Shown here piece by piece: positions 34,437 through 42,832 of a stretch of 64,000 bases of DNA. The DNA comes from DAHUXN01 sp963811805 (GTDB lineage Bacteria; Acidobacteriota; Terriglobia; Acidiferrales; UBA7541). The translations under genes were made by a program, and so were the position numbers. The stretch lies in the NCBI GenBank assembly GCA_963811805.1, contig CAWESU010000001.1, forward strand, positions 992,001 to 1,056,000, read 5' to 3'. The notes beneath the pieces were generated by a model. That model had not been told where the DNA came from, searched no databases, and saw nothing but the letters and a program-made list of their open reading frames with translations. Each line of letters starts with the position of its first letter. Position 1 is the first letter of the stretch.

Positions 34437-36008
34437 GTGGTAGTGGAACGCGCTCTCATCAGTGTTTACGACAAAACAGGGCTCGCCGATTTTGCGGGGC
34501 GGCTCGCGAAGCTGGGCATCGAAATCGTTTCTACGGGCGGCACCGCGCGCTTTTTGCGCGACGCGGGCATTGCGGTTCGCGACGTGGCCGAGCTGACGGG
34601 GTCGCCCGAGATGTTGGGCGGCCGCGTGAAGACGCTGCATCCCAAGGTGCATGGTGGAATTCTTTTTCGCCGTGGAAACGCGGATGACCGGAAGCAGACC
34701 GCGGCGCACGGCATCGCGCCCATCGACATGGTGGTGGTGAATCTTTATCCATTTTCCGCGACTGCGAGCAAAGCGGGCGTCACGTCGGAAGAGTTGATCG
34801 AGAACATCGACATCGGCGGGCCGACGATGGTGCGCTCCGCGGCAAAGAATTTCGAGAGCGTCGCGGTGGTCACCGATCCTGCGGATTATCCAGGGCTGGT
34901 CGAAGAGCTGAACGTCACGCGGGAAATTCGCCTCGCAACGCGCCTGGAGCTGGCGCGAAAAGCATTTGCGCTCACCGCGCGCTACGACGGGCTGATCGCC
35001 ACGCAGCTCGAGCGGCTCTCTGCCAATCACGATTTGCAACTCGCGCCCGCGCCGGAGGCGCTGCCGCAGCGCCTGCACTTCAATTTCGAGCGCCAGCAGG
35101 CGATGCGTTACGGCGAAAATCCTCATCAGCAGGCGGCGCTGTACGTGCCTGCGGGCCGCGCGCGAACGGGATTCGCAGCCGCGCGCCAACTGCAAGGCAA
35201 GGAGCTTTCCTACAACAATCTGGTCGACATGGACGCGGCTTGGTCGCTCGCGTGCGAGTTCTCCGCGCCCGCCGTGGCCATCATCAAACACAACAATCCC
35301 TGCGGAGCCGCAGAAAATCCTTTGCTCGCCGAAGCGTATCGCCAGGCGCTGGCCTGCGATCCTGTTTCTGCGTTCGGCGGCGTGATTGCGCTCAATCGAA
35401 CCGTCGATGCAGCGACTGCCGCTGAACTCGAAAAGCTTTTCGTCGAGTGCATTGCCGCGCCCGGCTACGACAAGAGTGCGCTCGAGAAATTTTCCGCGAA
35501 GAAGAATTTGCGCTTGCTGGAAATGCCCGCGGCCACGCCTGCTGCTGCAGACGAACTTGAGCTGAAGCGCATCAGCGGCGCGATGCTCGTGCAGGAGCCG
35601 GACCATCGCTCCGTGGCCGAAGCGGAGTGGAAAATCGTCACGGAGCGCCAGCCAACGGCCGCCGAACGACACGCGATGCGCTTCGCGTGGGTCGTGTGCA
35701 AGCACGTTAAGTCCAACGCGATTGTGTTTGCGCGCGAAGGACAGACCCTCGGCATCGGCGCAGGGCAAATGTCGCGCGTGGACTCGGTGAAACTGGCGGT
35801 GATGAAAGCGCAGATGCCGCTGGCGGGAAGCGTGGTCGCTTCGGACGCATTTTTCCCGTTCCCTGACGGCGTTGAAGAAGCGGCGAAAACCGGAGCCGTG
35901 GCCGTGATTCAGCCGGGCGGGTCGGTTCGCGACAACGAAGTCATCGCCGCCGCGAATCGCATGGGTCTGGCAATGGTTTTCACGGGAGTGCGCCATTTTC
36001 GCCACTAA
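34437..36008 (+). CDS. purH: bifunctional AICAR transformylase / IMP cyclohydrolase PurH
   Basis: PurH performs the last two steps of IMP synthesis. The roughly 520-residue protein starts with the MGS-like cyclohydrolase domain (ALISVYDKTGLADFAGRLA, IVSTGGTARFL, MLGGRVKTLHPKVHGGIL). The transformylase domain follows (MRYGENPHQQAALYV, SYNNLVDMDAAWSL, IIKHNNPCGAA with the catalytic Lys-His pair, SDAFFPFPDGVEEAA, IQPGGSVRDNEVI). Three GTG codons at 34431, 34437 and 34443 compete. GGAGG at 34427-34431 makes 34437 or 34443 more plausible than 34431. Confidence 0.95.
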   Translation: MVVERALISVYDKTGLADFAGRLAKLGIEIVSTGGTARFLRDAGIAVRDVAELTGSPEMLGGRVKTLHPKVHGGILFRRGNADDRKQTAAHGIAPIDMVVVNLYPFSATASKAGVTSEELIENIDIGGPTMVRSAAKNFESVAVVTDPADYPGLVEELNVTREIRLATRLELARKAFALTARYDGLIATQLERLSANHDLQLAPAPEALPQRLHFNFERQQAMRYGENPHQQAALYVPAGRARTGFAAARQLQGKELSYNNLVDMDAAWSLACEFSAPAVAIIKHNNPCGAAENPLLAEAYRQALACDPVSAFGGVIALNRTVDAATAAELEKLFVECIAAPGYDKSALEKFSAKKNLRLLEMPAATPAAADELELKRISGAMLVQEPDHRSVAEAEWKIVTERQPTAAERHAMRFAWVVCKHVKSNAIVFAREGQTLGIGAGQMSRVDSVKLAVMKAQMPLAGSVVASDAFFPFPDGVEEAAKTGAVAVIQPGGSVRDNEVIAAANRMGLAMVFTGVRHFRH

Positions 36009-36066
36009 CCCGCGGATATTGGCATCCAATAAATTGAGCAAAACGGAATTGCCGGAGAGGAACGCT

Positions 36067-36095
36067 TTGACGCGGCTGGCCGTCTATTCAATAAT
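36067..36095 (+). promoter_or_regulatory. sigma-70-type promoter before the TPR gene
   Basis: TTGACG, a 17-base spacer and AATAAT, 21 bases before the ATG at 36117. Confidence 0.5.
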
Positions 36096-36116
36096 GGGTT
36101 GTATCGGGGAGCGCGC

Positions 36117-38204
36117 ATGAAGACTTATTTCACAGAAACCATCTTGGCGGTGGCTTTATGCGCCGGAGGAGCCGCGGCGCAGTCGGTCCCACGCCCGTCC
36201 GCTTCAGGCAGCGCTTCCACAGGTTCTTCGCTCTATTCGCAGGATGATCAGGCCAAGCGCGCCGAAGCCTATTCGGATTACATGATGGGCGTTTTGGCGG
36301 CGCGGCAATTCGAAGCCTCCGGCAAATCGGAGGACGCAGACCAGGCCATCGGCGATTACCAGAAGGCGCTGGCCCTCGATTCCGATCCGGCCATCACCGA
36401 ACGCCTGGCGGAAGTTTACGCTGAGTCGCAGCGCACCTCTGAAGCGATTCGGCTGGCGAATTCCGCCGTGCAGCAGGATCCCAATAATCTGGCGGCGCAT
36501 CGGTTGCTGGCGCGCATTTACATTCACAATCTGGCGGACAATTCCGACAACGACGCGCAGAAGCAGACGATCGCGTCGGCCGTGGAACAATTGCAGGCCG
36601 TTCAGCGGCTTGATCCTGCGGACATCGAATCGCAGCTCTGGCTGGCGCGTTTGTACGGTTTCCAAAATCAGCCGCAGCGCGCCGTAGAGCAATTGCGCGG
36701 CATCCTGAATCATTCTCCGGACAACGAAGGCGCGCTGGAACAGTTGAGCCAGCTTTATCTGGAGGAAGGCCGCCCGCAAGACGCCATCGCGCTGCTTCGC
36801 GACGCCGCGGGTTCTTCGGACGATGCTGCGCTCTATGATTTGCTCGGCAACGCTTACACGAAGACCAATGACAACGCCAAGGCGCAAGCTGCTTTCCAGC
36901 GCGCCGTCGCCCTGGATCCCGACGAGCCCAGCCATCGCCACGGACTCGCGCAGGCGATGCTTTCGAACAACGATTACCAGGACGCTCTGCCGCAGTTCGA
37001 GCGACTGGTGCAGATGGAGCCGGACAATCCGCAAAACTATCTGCGTATTTCGCAAATCTACCGGCACATGAACGAGCTCGATAAGGCCGAAGCCGCGCTG
37101 ATGCAGGCCAAGAAATACGCGCCCGGCGACCTGGAAGTGCTGTACAACGAGGCCCTGCTGTATGAGGCGCAGGCGCGCTACAAGGACGCGATTCAGGTTC
37201 TCTCCGACGCCATCGCCGGAGTGAAAGCGCAGCAGCAGGAGGGCCAGCCGGCGCCGAGCGCGCTTGAAATCCTTTACGAGCAACTGGGAATGGCCCATCG
37301 CGATGCCGGAGACTACGATTCCGCGGAACGCACCTTCGAGGAGATGCAGCAGCTCGGCCCCTCGAGCCAAAAGCGCGGCGAACTCTTGCTGATCGACACC
37401 TATCGCGCCAGCGGCGACATCAAACACGCCCTTGCCGAGGCGGAAAAGGCGCGCGCCGCCAATGCGGGCGATCCCACGCTCGCCGTTACTTACGCAATGC
37501 TTCTCGGCGACAACGGTCAAGTCGACGACGCCACGAAGGTGCTTCGCGGCTTGACCGTGAATGGCCAGCTCGACCGCGATACTTATATCGACCTGGCGCA
37601 AGTGGAAGAGCGCGGCAAGCGCTACAGCGACGCCGAGCGTGACGCCAACGCCGCACTCGGCCTCGCTCACGATCCTTCGGACAAGGAAAGCGCGTGGTTC
37701 CTTCTTGGGGCGATTTATAACGACGAGAAACGCTACGAGCAAGCCGAGGAGATGTTTCGCAAGTCACTTGCGGTCAATCCGCACGACGCCGGAGTCTTGA
37801 ACGATTACGGCTACATGCTGGCGGAGCGCGGCATTCGGCTGGACGAAGCCATTACCATGATTCACGGCGCCCTCGCCGAGGACCCCACCAACGGTGCGTA
37901 TCTCGACAGCCTCGGTTGGGCCTACTACAAGCAGGGCAATCTTGCCGAGGCTCAGCAGTGTCTGCAGCAGGCCATTGCTCACGATTCGAGCGATCCTACA
38001 ATCCTCAGCCACCTTGGCGACGTCTACGCCAAGATGGGCCAGTCCGATCGCGCCGAGCAAATCTGGGAGAAGGCGCTGGTCTGCTGGCAAAAAGCGCTGC
38101 CTGCCGATTACGAGCCGGACAAGGTTTCCGAGCTGCAGAACAAACTGAAGAGCATCAAGCGTCGCGCCGCGCAGCGCTCTCCTGGCGGCGACAGCCAATT
38201 CTAG
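36117..38204 (+). CDS. exported tetratricopeptide-repeat protein
   Basis: The 695-residue protein has a short signal peptide (YFTETILAVALCAGGAAAQS) and about a dozen TPR units. Examples are AIGDYQKALALDSDPAITER, QPQRAVEQLRGILNHSPDNE, AKAQAAFQRAVALDPDEPSH, YEQAEEMFRKSLAVNPHDAG and NLAEAQQCLQQAIAHDSSDP. Such proteins act as scaffolds in envelope or secretion complexes. A start 18 bases upstream (TTG) is less likely, since GGGGAG precedes the ATG. It ends 10 bases before ispE. Confidence 0.88.
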   Translation: MKTYFTETILAVALCAGGAAAQSVPRPSASGSASTGSSLYSQDDQAKRAEAYSDYMMGVLAARQFEASGKSEDADQAIGDYQKALALDSDPAITERLAEVYAESQRTSEAIRLANSAVQQDPNNLAAHRLLARIYIHNLADNSDNDAQKQTIASAVEQLQAVQRLDPADIESQLWLARLYGFQNQPQRAVEQLRGILNHSPDNEGALEQLSQLYLEEGRPQDAIALLRDAAGSSDDAALYDLLGNAYTKTNDNAKAQAAFQRAVALDPDEPSHRHGLAQAMLSNNDYQDALPQFERLVQMEPDNPQNYLRISQIYRHMNELDKAEAALMQAKKYAPGDLEVLYNEALLYEAQARYKDAIQVLSDAIAGVKAQQQEGQPAPSALEILYEQLGMAHRDAGDYDSAERTFEEMQQLGPSSQKRGELLLIDTYRASGDIKHALAEAEKARAANAGDPTLAVTYAMLLGDNGQVDDATKVLRGLTVNGQLDRDTYIDLAQVEERGKRYSDAERDANAALGLAHDPSDKESAWFLLGAIYNDEKRYEQAEEMFRKSLAVNPHDAGVLNDYGYMLAERGIRLDEAITMIHGALAEDPTNGAYLDSLGWAYYKQGNLAEAQQCLQQAIAHDSSDPTILSHLGDVYAKMGQSDRAEQIWEKALVCWQKALPADYEPDKVSELQNKLKSIKRRAAQRSPGGDSQF

Positions 38205-38214
38205 CCGCTGGCGC

Positions 38215-39099
38215 ATGAGCAAAATTGTTCGCCTCTCGGCGTTTGCCAAAGTCAATTTGTGCCTGCACGTCGTCGGGAAACTTCCCGACGGCTACCACGA
38301 ACTGCGCACGGTCTTTCAGTCGATTTCGCTGCACGATTCGCTGGAGCTAGAGCTTTCCTCTTCCCGCGAAATCGCCCTCGAAGTTAAAGATTCCGCGCTG
38401 CCTGCCGATTCGAGCAATCTGGTTTGGCGCGCCATCAAAGCGCTCAGAGGCGAGCTTGGGTTGCGCCAGGGAGTTCGCGCGCGGCTCACCAAGCGCATAC
38501 CCGTGGCGCGGGGGCTCGGCGGCGGCTCCAGCGACGCAGCCGCGGCGCTCCTGGGCGTTCTGCGGCTAACGCGCCGCGAACTGCCTTTGCCGCATTTGCT
38601 TGAAATTGCTTCTTCGCTCGGCGCGGACGTTCCTTTTTTTCTTCTTGGCGGCCGCGCGCTGGGGGTCCATCGCGGCGATGAGATTTATCCGCTGCCTGAT
38701 CTTCCCGGACGGACCCTCCTGGTCGTTTCCCCGCGCAGCATCGGCGTGAGCACACGTGACGCCTATTCCTGGCTCGATCAGCAATTGACAACCCCGGCGG
38801 CAACCTCTAAAATGTGGAGTTTCTGCGCTCTGTGCTGGAGTCGGCAGAGCGGCGGCCTTTTGAATGATTTCGAGGCCGCCGTCTTTAGCCGCCATCCTCG
38901 CTTGGGTCAAATCAAGCGGCGATTGCTCCGGGAAGGAGCCGCGGAAGCCGCGCTGGCGGGTAGCGGGTCGGCGGTGTTCGGATTTTTCCGAAACCCAGCG
39001 CAGGCGCGCCGAGCCGCTCGAGCGTTTCCGGACGACCAGGTCTTTGTAGCGCGGACTCTCTCACGAGACTCTTACCGCCGGGCGATGCTCGCGCGGTAA
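38215..39099 (+). CDS. ispE: 4-diphosphocytidyl-2-C-methyl-D-erythritol kinase IspE
   Basis: IspE phosphorylates CDP-methylerythritol in the MEP isoprenoid pathway. The 294-residue GHMP-kinase protein shows LSAFAKVNLCLHVVGKLPDG, YHELRTVFQSISLHDSLELE, the ATP-binding IPVARGLGGGSSDAAAALLG, GADVPFFLLGGRALG and GSGSAVFGFF near the C-terminus. It starts an operon-like series with prs and rplY. Confidence 0.95.
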   Translation: MSKIVRLSAFAKVNLCLHVVGKLPDGYHELRTVFQSISLHDSLELELSSSREIALEVKDSALPADSSNLVWRAIKALRGELGLRQGVRARLTKRIPVARGLGGGSSDAAAALLGVLRLTRRELPLPHLLEIASSLGADVPFFLLGGRALGVHRGDEIYPLPDLPGRTLLVVSPRSIGVSTRDAYSWLDQQLTTPAATSKMWSFCALCWSRQSGGLLNDFEAAVFSRHPRLGQIKRRLLREGAAEAALAGSGSAVFGFFRNPAQARRAARAFPDDQVFVARTLSRDSYRRAMLAR

Positions 39100-39117
39100 T
39101 CACAGACGAGGATTCTT

Positions 39118-40062
39118 TTGACGGCCGATAAGCTGAAAATTTTCAGCGGAAGTGCGAATCCCGCTCTCTGCGAGGCGATTTGCAAATACCTCGACGTTCC
39201 TCGCGGTCACGCTGAGCGTGGTCAGTTCAGCGACGGTGAATCCCGTTTTCAGATCCTGGAAAACGTGCGCGGCGCGGACGTTTTTGTGGTGCAGGCGTGC
39301 AGCCAGCCCGTCGATTTCCACCTGATGGAATTGTTGCTCATGATCGACGCGTTCAAGCGCGCGTCGGCTTGGCGCGTCACGGCGGTGATTCCGTACTACG
39401 CCTACGCGCGGCAGGATCGCAAAGATCGCCCGCGCGTCCCGATTTCCGCGAAGCTCGTCGCCGATTTGCTGGAGACCGCCGGGGCCAGCCGCGCGCTCAC
39501 GCTGGACTTGCACGCGCCGCAGATTCAGGGCTATTTCAACGTGCCCGTCGACCATCTTTTTGCTGCTCCGGTGCTGGTCGAGTATTTTCTAAACAACGGC
39601 ATTCGCAATGCCACGGTGGTTTCGCCCGACGCGGGCGGCGTGGAACGCGCGCGATTCTTCGCAAAGAGAATGGACGCGCCGCTGGCTATCGTCGATAAGC
39701 GCCGCATCGACGTCAATGTGAGCGAAGTGATGCATCTGATCGGCGACGTGAAAGGCAGGCCGGCGCTGGTCATCGACGACATCATCGACACCGCCGGCAC
39801 GCTGGTGAAAACGGCGGAAGCGCTCTTGAAAGAAGGCGCCACGGAAGTTTACGCCGGATGCACACACGCCATTCTTTCCGGGCCGGCGGTGGAGCGCATT
39901 TGCAAATCGCCGATCAAGGAAGTGATCGTCACCGATTCCGTGCCGCTCACCGATGCGGCCAAAAGCGTTCCCAAGATTAAGGTATTGAGCGTGGCCAAAC
40001 TGCTGGCGCGCGGCATCCGTTCGATTCACGAAGAGACTTCGATTAGCGAGCTGTTCATCTAG
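39118..40062 (+). CDS. prs: ribose-phosphate pyrophosphokinase
   Basis: Prs makes PRPP from ribose 5-phosphate and ATP, feeding purine, pyrimidine, histidine and NAD synthesis. The 314-residue protein has KIFSGSANPALCEAICKYLD, FSDGESRFQILENVRGADVF, YYAYARQDRKDRPRVPISAK, TLDLHAPQIQGYFNVPVDHL and the PRPP loop ALVIDDIIDTAGTLVKTAEA. The TTG start follows GAGG by about 6 bases. It lies 18 bases after ispE, a common pairing. Confidence 0.96.
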   Translation: MTADKLKIFSGSANPALCEAICKYLDVPRGHAERGQFSDGESRFQILENVRGADVFVVQACSQPVDFHLMELLLMIDAFKRASAWRVTAVIPYYAYARQDRKDRPRVPISAKLVADLLETAGASRALTLDLHAPQIQGYFNVPVDHLFAAPVLVEYFLNNGIRNATVVSPDAGGVERARFFAKRMDAPLAIVDKRRIDVNVSEVMHLIGDVKGRPALVIDDIIDTAGTLVKTAEALLKEGATEVYAGCTHAILSGPAVERICKSPIKEVIVTDSVPLTDAAKSVPKIKVLSVAKLLARGIRSIHEETSISELFI

Positions 40063-40082
40063 TAACAGCAAAGGAAGGACGT

Positions 40083-40802
40083 ATGGAAGCTTTTGTTGTG
40101 GAAGCCGCGCTGCGTGAGGAACGCGGCAAACATGCCGCCCGACGCACGCGCCGCACCGGGCAGGTTCCTGCGGTACTTTACGGCGGCAAGCACGAGCCTA
40201 TCGCCATGGCCGTGAACGCGCGGCAGATCGCGCGCATTCTCCGTTCGGAAACCGGGCACAACACGATTTTCACGGTGCGAGTTTCCGGCAAAGACGAAAG
40301 GGCCATGCTGAAGGATTGGCAGGTGGATCCGGTCAGCGGTGCGCTGCTGCACGTGGATCTGCTGCGCATTGCCATGGACGTGCGCATGCGCGTCAAAGTG
40401 CCGGTGCACACCTTCGGCGAGCCGGAAGGCGTGAAACTCCAAGGCGGAATTTTCGAGACGGTCACGCGCGAAGTCGAGGTCGAATGCCTCCCGGCGGATA
40501 TCCCCGAGGAATTCAAAGTTGATGTGAGCGGCTTGACGATAGGCAAGCAGTTGCGGGCCGCGGACCTGCCGATTGATCCGAATAAAGTGAAGCTGGTCAC
40601 CGACCCGCAGCGCGTGTTGGCTCACGTGGTCGTGTTGAAGAAGGAAGAGGAAGTCGCCGCGCCGGAAGCAGCTGCGGTGGCCACGGAAGCGGCACCGGCG
40701 GAGCCCGAAGTGATCAAGAAGGGCAAGAAGGAAGTCGAGGAAGGCGAAGAGGGCGCGGAAGCGGAGAAGCCCGAAAAGGAAAAGAAGGGCAAGGAAAAGT
40801 AA
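40083..40802 (+). CDS. rplY: 50S ribosomal protein L25 (Ctc form)
   Basis: The 239-residue protein is the long Ctc-type L25, which binds 5S rRNA. It has an N-terminal L25 domain (RRTRRTGQVPAVLYGGKHEP, HNTIFTVRVSGKDERAMLKD), the C-terminal beta domain (PVHTFGEPEGVKLQGGIFE, IEVECLPADIPEEF-like segment) and a long alternating Lys/Glu/Ala tail after about residue 185. AAGGAAGGA precedes the ATG. Confidence 0.95.
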   Translation: MEAFVVEAALREERGKHAARRTRRTGQVPAVLYGGKHEPIAMAVNARQIARILRSETGHNTIFTVRVSGKDERAMLKDWQVDPVSGALLHVDLLRIAMDVRMRVKVPVHTFGEPEGVKLQGGIFETVTREVEVECLPADIPEEFKVDVSGLTIGKQLRAADLPIDPNKVKLVTDPQRVLAHVVVLKKEEEVAAPEAAAVATEAAPAEPEVIKKGKKEVEEGEEGAEAEKPEKEKKGKEK

Positions 40803-40841
40803 CGCACGCGCCTGGAACGCTCGCGCCGCGGGGGCGCTTGG

Positions 40842-41441
40842 ATGCGAATTATCGTTGGTCTCGGCAATCCCGGTCGCGAATATACGTGGACGCCGCATAA
40901 CCTGGGCTTTCATGTGATTGATTTGCTAGCGGAGCGGTTTGGCATTCACGTCACGCGGCCGGAAGCGCAGTCTTACGTCGGGCTGGGGCAAATCGCCGGC
41001 CACGATGTAGCGCTGGCGAAGCCACAGACGTTCATGAACGCCAGCGGCCATGCAGTGAGCGATTTGATCGAGCGCTATGAAACCGATCCGTCGCAGGCCA
41101 TCATCGTCAGCGATGAAATAGCCTTTCCGTGGGGCGTGATTCGCATTCGCGAACGCGGTAGCGCCGGTGGGCATAACGGTCTGAAGTCGGTGATCGGCGC
41201 GCTCGGCACGGATGAGTTTCTGCGGGTTCGATTGGGCATTCGACCGGAATTTCCGGTGAGAGACCTGGCAGCTTACGATCTGGCGCCGATGGGCAAGGAC
41301 GTTCGCGAGGTTGCGATGAAGATGATTGAGACCGCCGCGGACGCGATCGAGATGATTCTCGCCGAGGGTGTGAGCCGCGCGATGTCTCGATTCAATCGCC
41401 GTGACACGCCGGCCGATGGGGAAGAGGAAACAAGTTCCTGA
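40842..41441 (+). CDS. pth: peptidyl-tRNA hydrolase
   Basis: Pth recycles peptidyl-tRNA released by stalled ribosomes. The 199-residue protein has MRIIVGLGNPGREYTWTPHN, LGFHVIDLLAERF, KPQTFMNASGHAV, DEIAFPWGVIRIRERGSAGG and HNGLKSVIGALGTDEFLRVR, covering catalytic His20, Asn and Asp positions of the family. rplY-pth adjacency is widely conserved. Confidence 0.96.
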   Translation: MRIIVGLGNPGREYTWTPHNLGFHVIDLLAERFGIHVTRPEAQSYVGLGQIAGHDVALAKPQTFMNASGHAVSDLIERYETDPSQAIIVSDEIAFPWGVIRIRERGSAGGHNGLKSVIGALGTDEFLRVRLGIRPEFPVRDLAAYDLAPMGKDVREVAMKMIETAADAIEMILAEGVSRAMSRFNRRDTPADGEEETSS

Positions 41442-41465
41442 GCAAGCGAAGGGAAAAGAGGAAAC

Positions 41466-41897
41466 ATGGAAGAAAGACTTTACGACCTGATCTTCATTTG
41501 CCGGCCGGACACGCCGGAACCGGAGATCGACAAATTGATCGCCACGCTCCAGCATGCCGCCGAGGAAAAGCAGGCCAAGGTGGAAAAAGTGGAAAAGTGG
41601 GGCACGCGCCGGCTGGCCTATCGCGTGAAAAGATTGCGCGAAGGATTTTTTGTTTACATGATGCTGCGTTCCAGTCACGGTGAGCTGCTCAAGGAACTCG
41701 AACGGCGCTTGCGCGTTTCCGACGCGGTGGTGAAATATCTGACCATCCGCCTGGACGAAGAAATCAAGCGCCAGCAGAAATTCACCAAGCGCCGAGAGCG
41801 CCGGGCCGCGCGCCGTCCGCGCAAAACCGCGGCCGCGCCGGCGACACCGGGTGCGTCCACGCCTCCTGCTCCTGAGCAGGCCGCGGCCAGAGGATAG
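41466..41897 (+). CDS. rpsF: 30S ribosomal protein S6
   Basis: The 143-residue protein has the S6 ferredoxin-like fold: YDLIFICRPDTPEPEIDKL, VEKWGTRRLAYRVKRLREGF and LERRLRVSDAVVKYLTIRLD. A basic, Pro/Ala-rich C-terminal tail extends it beyond the usual 95-100 residues. GAGGAAAC precedes the ATG. It pairs with S18 in the next gene within the ribosome platform. Confidence 0.96.
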   Translation: MEERLYDLIFICRPDTPEPEIDKLIATLQHAAEEKQAKVEKVEKWGTRRLAYRVKRLREGFFVYMMLRSSHGELLKELERRLRVSDAVVKYLTIRLDEEIKRQQKFTKRRERRAARRPRKTAAAPATPGASTPPAPEQAAARG

Positions 41898-41908
41898 GGA
41901 GAAAATCG

Positions 41909-42265
41909 ATGCCTGAAGAAACACCAGCACCAGCGACGCATTCGCATCCGCCATCGCAGCATTCGTCTTCGCCCGGCGGAAGACCCTCAGCAGGGCCGTC
42001 CGGACCGGGCGGCAGGCCCGCCGGCCCGCATCGCCGCGGCAAGCGCAACTACGTGCGCAAGAAGAAAGTGTGCCGCTTCTGCGTCGACAAGGTCGACCTG
42101 ATCGACTACAAGAAGCCGGAAATCCTGCAGTCTTTCTTGCAGGAGCGCGGAAAGATTCTGCCGCGGCGCATCACCGGCACGTGCGCGCGGCATCAGCGCT
42201 GGCTCACCGTAGCCATCAAGCGCGCGCAGAATATTGCTCTGCTGCCATTTACCACGGAGCTGTAG
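41909..42265 (+). CDS. rpsR: 30S ribosomal protein S18, N-terminally extended
   Basis: The core S18 sequence (KVCRFCVDKVDLIDYKKPEI, LQSFLQERGKILPRRITGTC, ARHQRWLTVAIKRAQNIALL) starts near residue 52 of 118. It is preceded by a Pro/Ser/His/Gly-rich stretch not found in the compact protein. GGGAGAAAA before the ATG supports the long start. The C-F-C and T-C cysteines match the zinc-binding form. Confidence 0.95.
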   Translation: MPEETPAPATHSHPPSQHSSSPGGRPSAGPSGPGGRPAGPHRRGKRNYVRKKKVCRFCVDKVDLIDYKKPEILQSFLQERGKILPRRITGTCARHQRWLTVAIKRAQNIALLPFTTEL

Positions 42266-42307
42266 CCCGCGGCGCGAAAACTCGAAAAAAGTATTGAGGA
42301 TAAAGCC

Positions 42308-42754
42308 ATGGAAATTATTTTGCAGGAAGACATCGAAAAGCTGGGCACCCGCGGCCAGGTGGTGACCGTCAAAGAAGGCTACGCGCGCAATTATTTACTG
42401 CCGCAGAAGCTGGCCATTCCCGCCAACGCTTCCAATATGAAGCGTCTGGAAAAAATGCGCGCGGCGTTCGCGAAGAAAGAATCCACCGAGCGCGAGAGCG
42501 CGCAGCAGCAAGCCACGCAGCTCGCCTCCGTCGCGCTCAAGCTGTCACGCAAAGCGGGCGAAAACGACCAGCTCTTCGGCTCGGTCACAACCGCGGATAT
42601 CGCCGAAGCGCTCAAGGCGCAGGGCTACGAAATCGACAAGAGGAAAATCGAGCTGAGTGATCCAATCAAGCTGGTCGGAGAATACCCGATCACGCTAAAG
42701 CTTTATCGCGACGTCACTGCAACGGTCACGCTCACCGTCGAGCGCGAATCCTAA
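42308..42754 (+). CDS. rplI: 50S ribosomal protein L9
   Basis: The 148-residue protein begins MEIILQEDIEKLGTRGQVVT and KEGYARNYLLPQKLAIPA (the rRNA-binding N-domain and its signature). A long connecting helix and the C-terminal domain follow (FGSVTTADIAEALKAQGYEI, DPIKLVGEYPITLKLYRDVT). TTGAGGA precedes the ATG. It is the last gene of the rightward ribosomal run and is followed by a strong terminator. Confidence 0.96.
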   Translation: MEIILQEDIEKLGTRGQVVTVKEGYARNYLLPQKLAIPANASNMKRLEKMRAAFAKKESTERESAQQQATQLASVALKLSRKAGENDQLFGSVTTADIAEALKAQGYEIDKRKIELSDPIKLVGEYPITLKLYRDVTATVTLTVERES

Positions 42755-42776
42755 CTTTCGTTTTGCACAAACGCAG

Positions 42777-42813
42777 CCGGGCGACCTTTTCTACACGCCG
42801 CCCGGTCTTTTTT
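42777..42813 (+). terminator. intrinsic terminator after rplI
   Basis: CCGGGCG (42777-42783) pairs with CGCCCGG (42799-42805) and is followed by TCTTTTTTG. The clearest terminator in the window; it ends the ispE-to-rplI run. Confidence 0.85.
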
Positions 42814-42832
42814 GCCCTGCGCTTGTCGCGCT

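Noticed and set aside
34368..36041. 557-codon minus-strand frame
   Set aside because: Shadow of purH; it has no motifs and a composition typical of antisense GC-rich coding DNA.
36204..37742. 512-codon minus-strand frame
   Set aside because: Shadow of the TPR gene.
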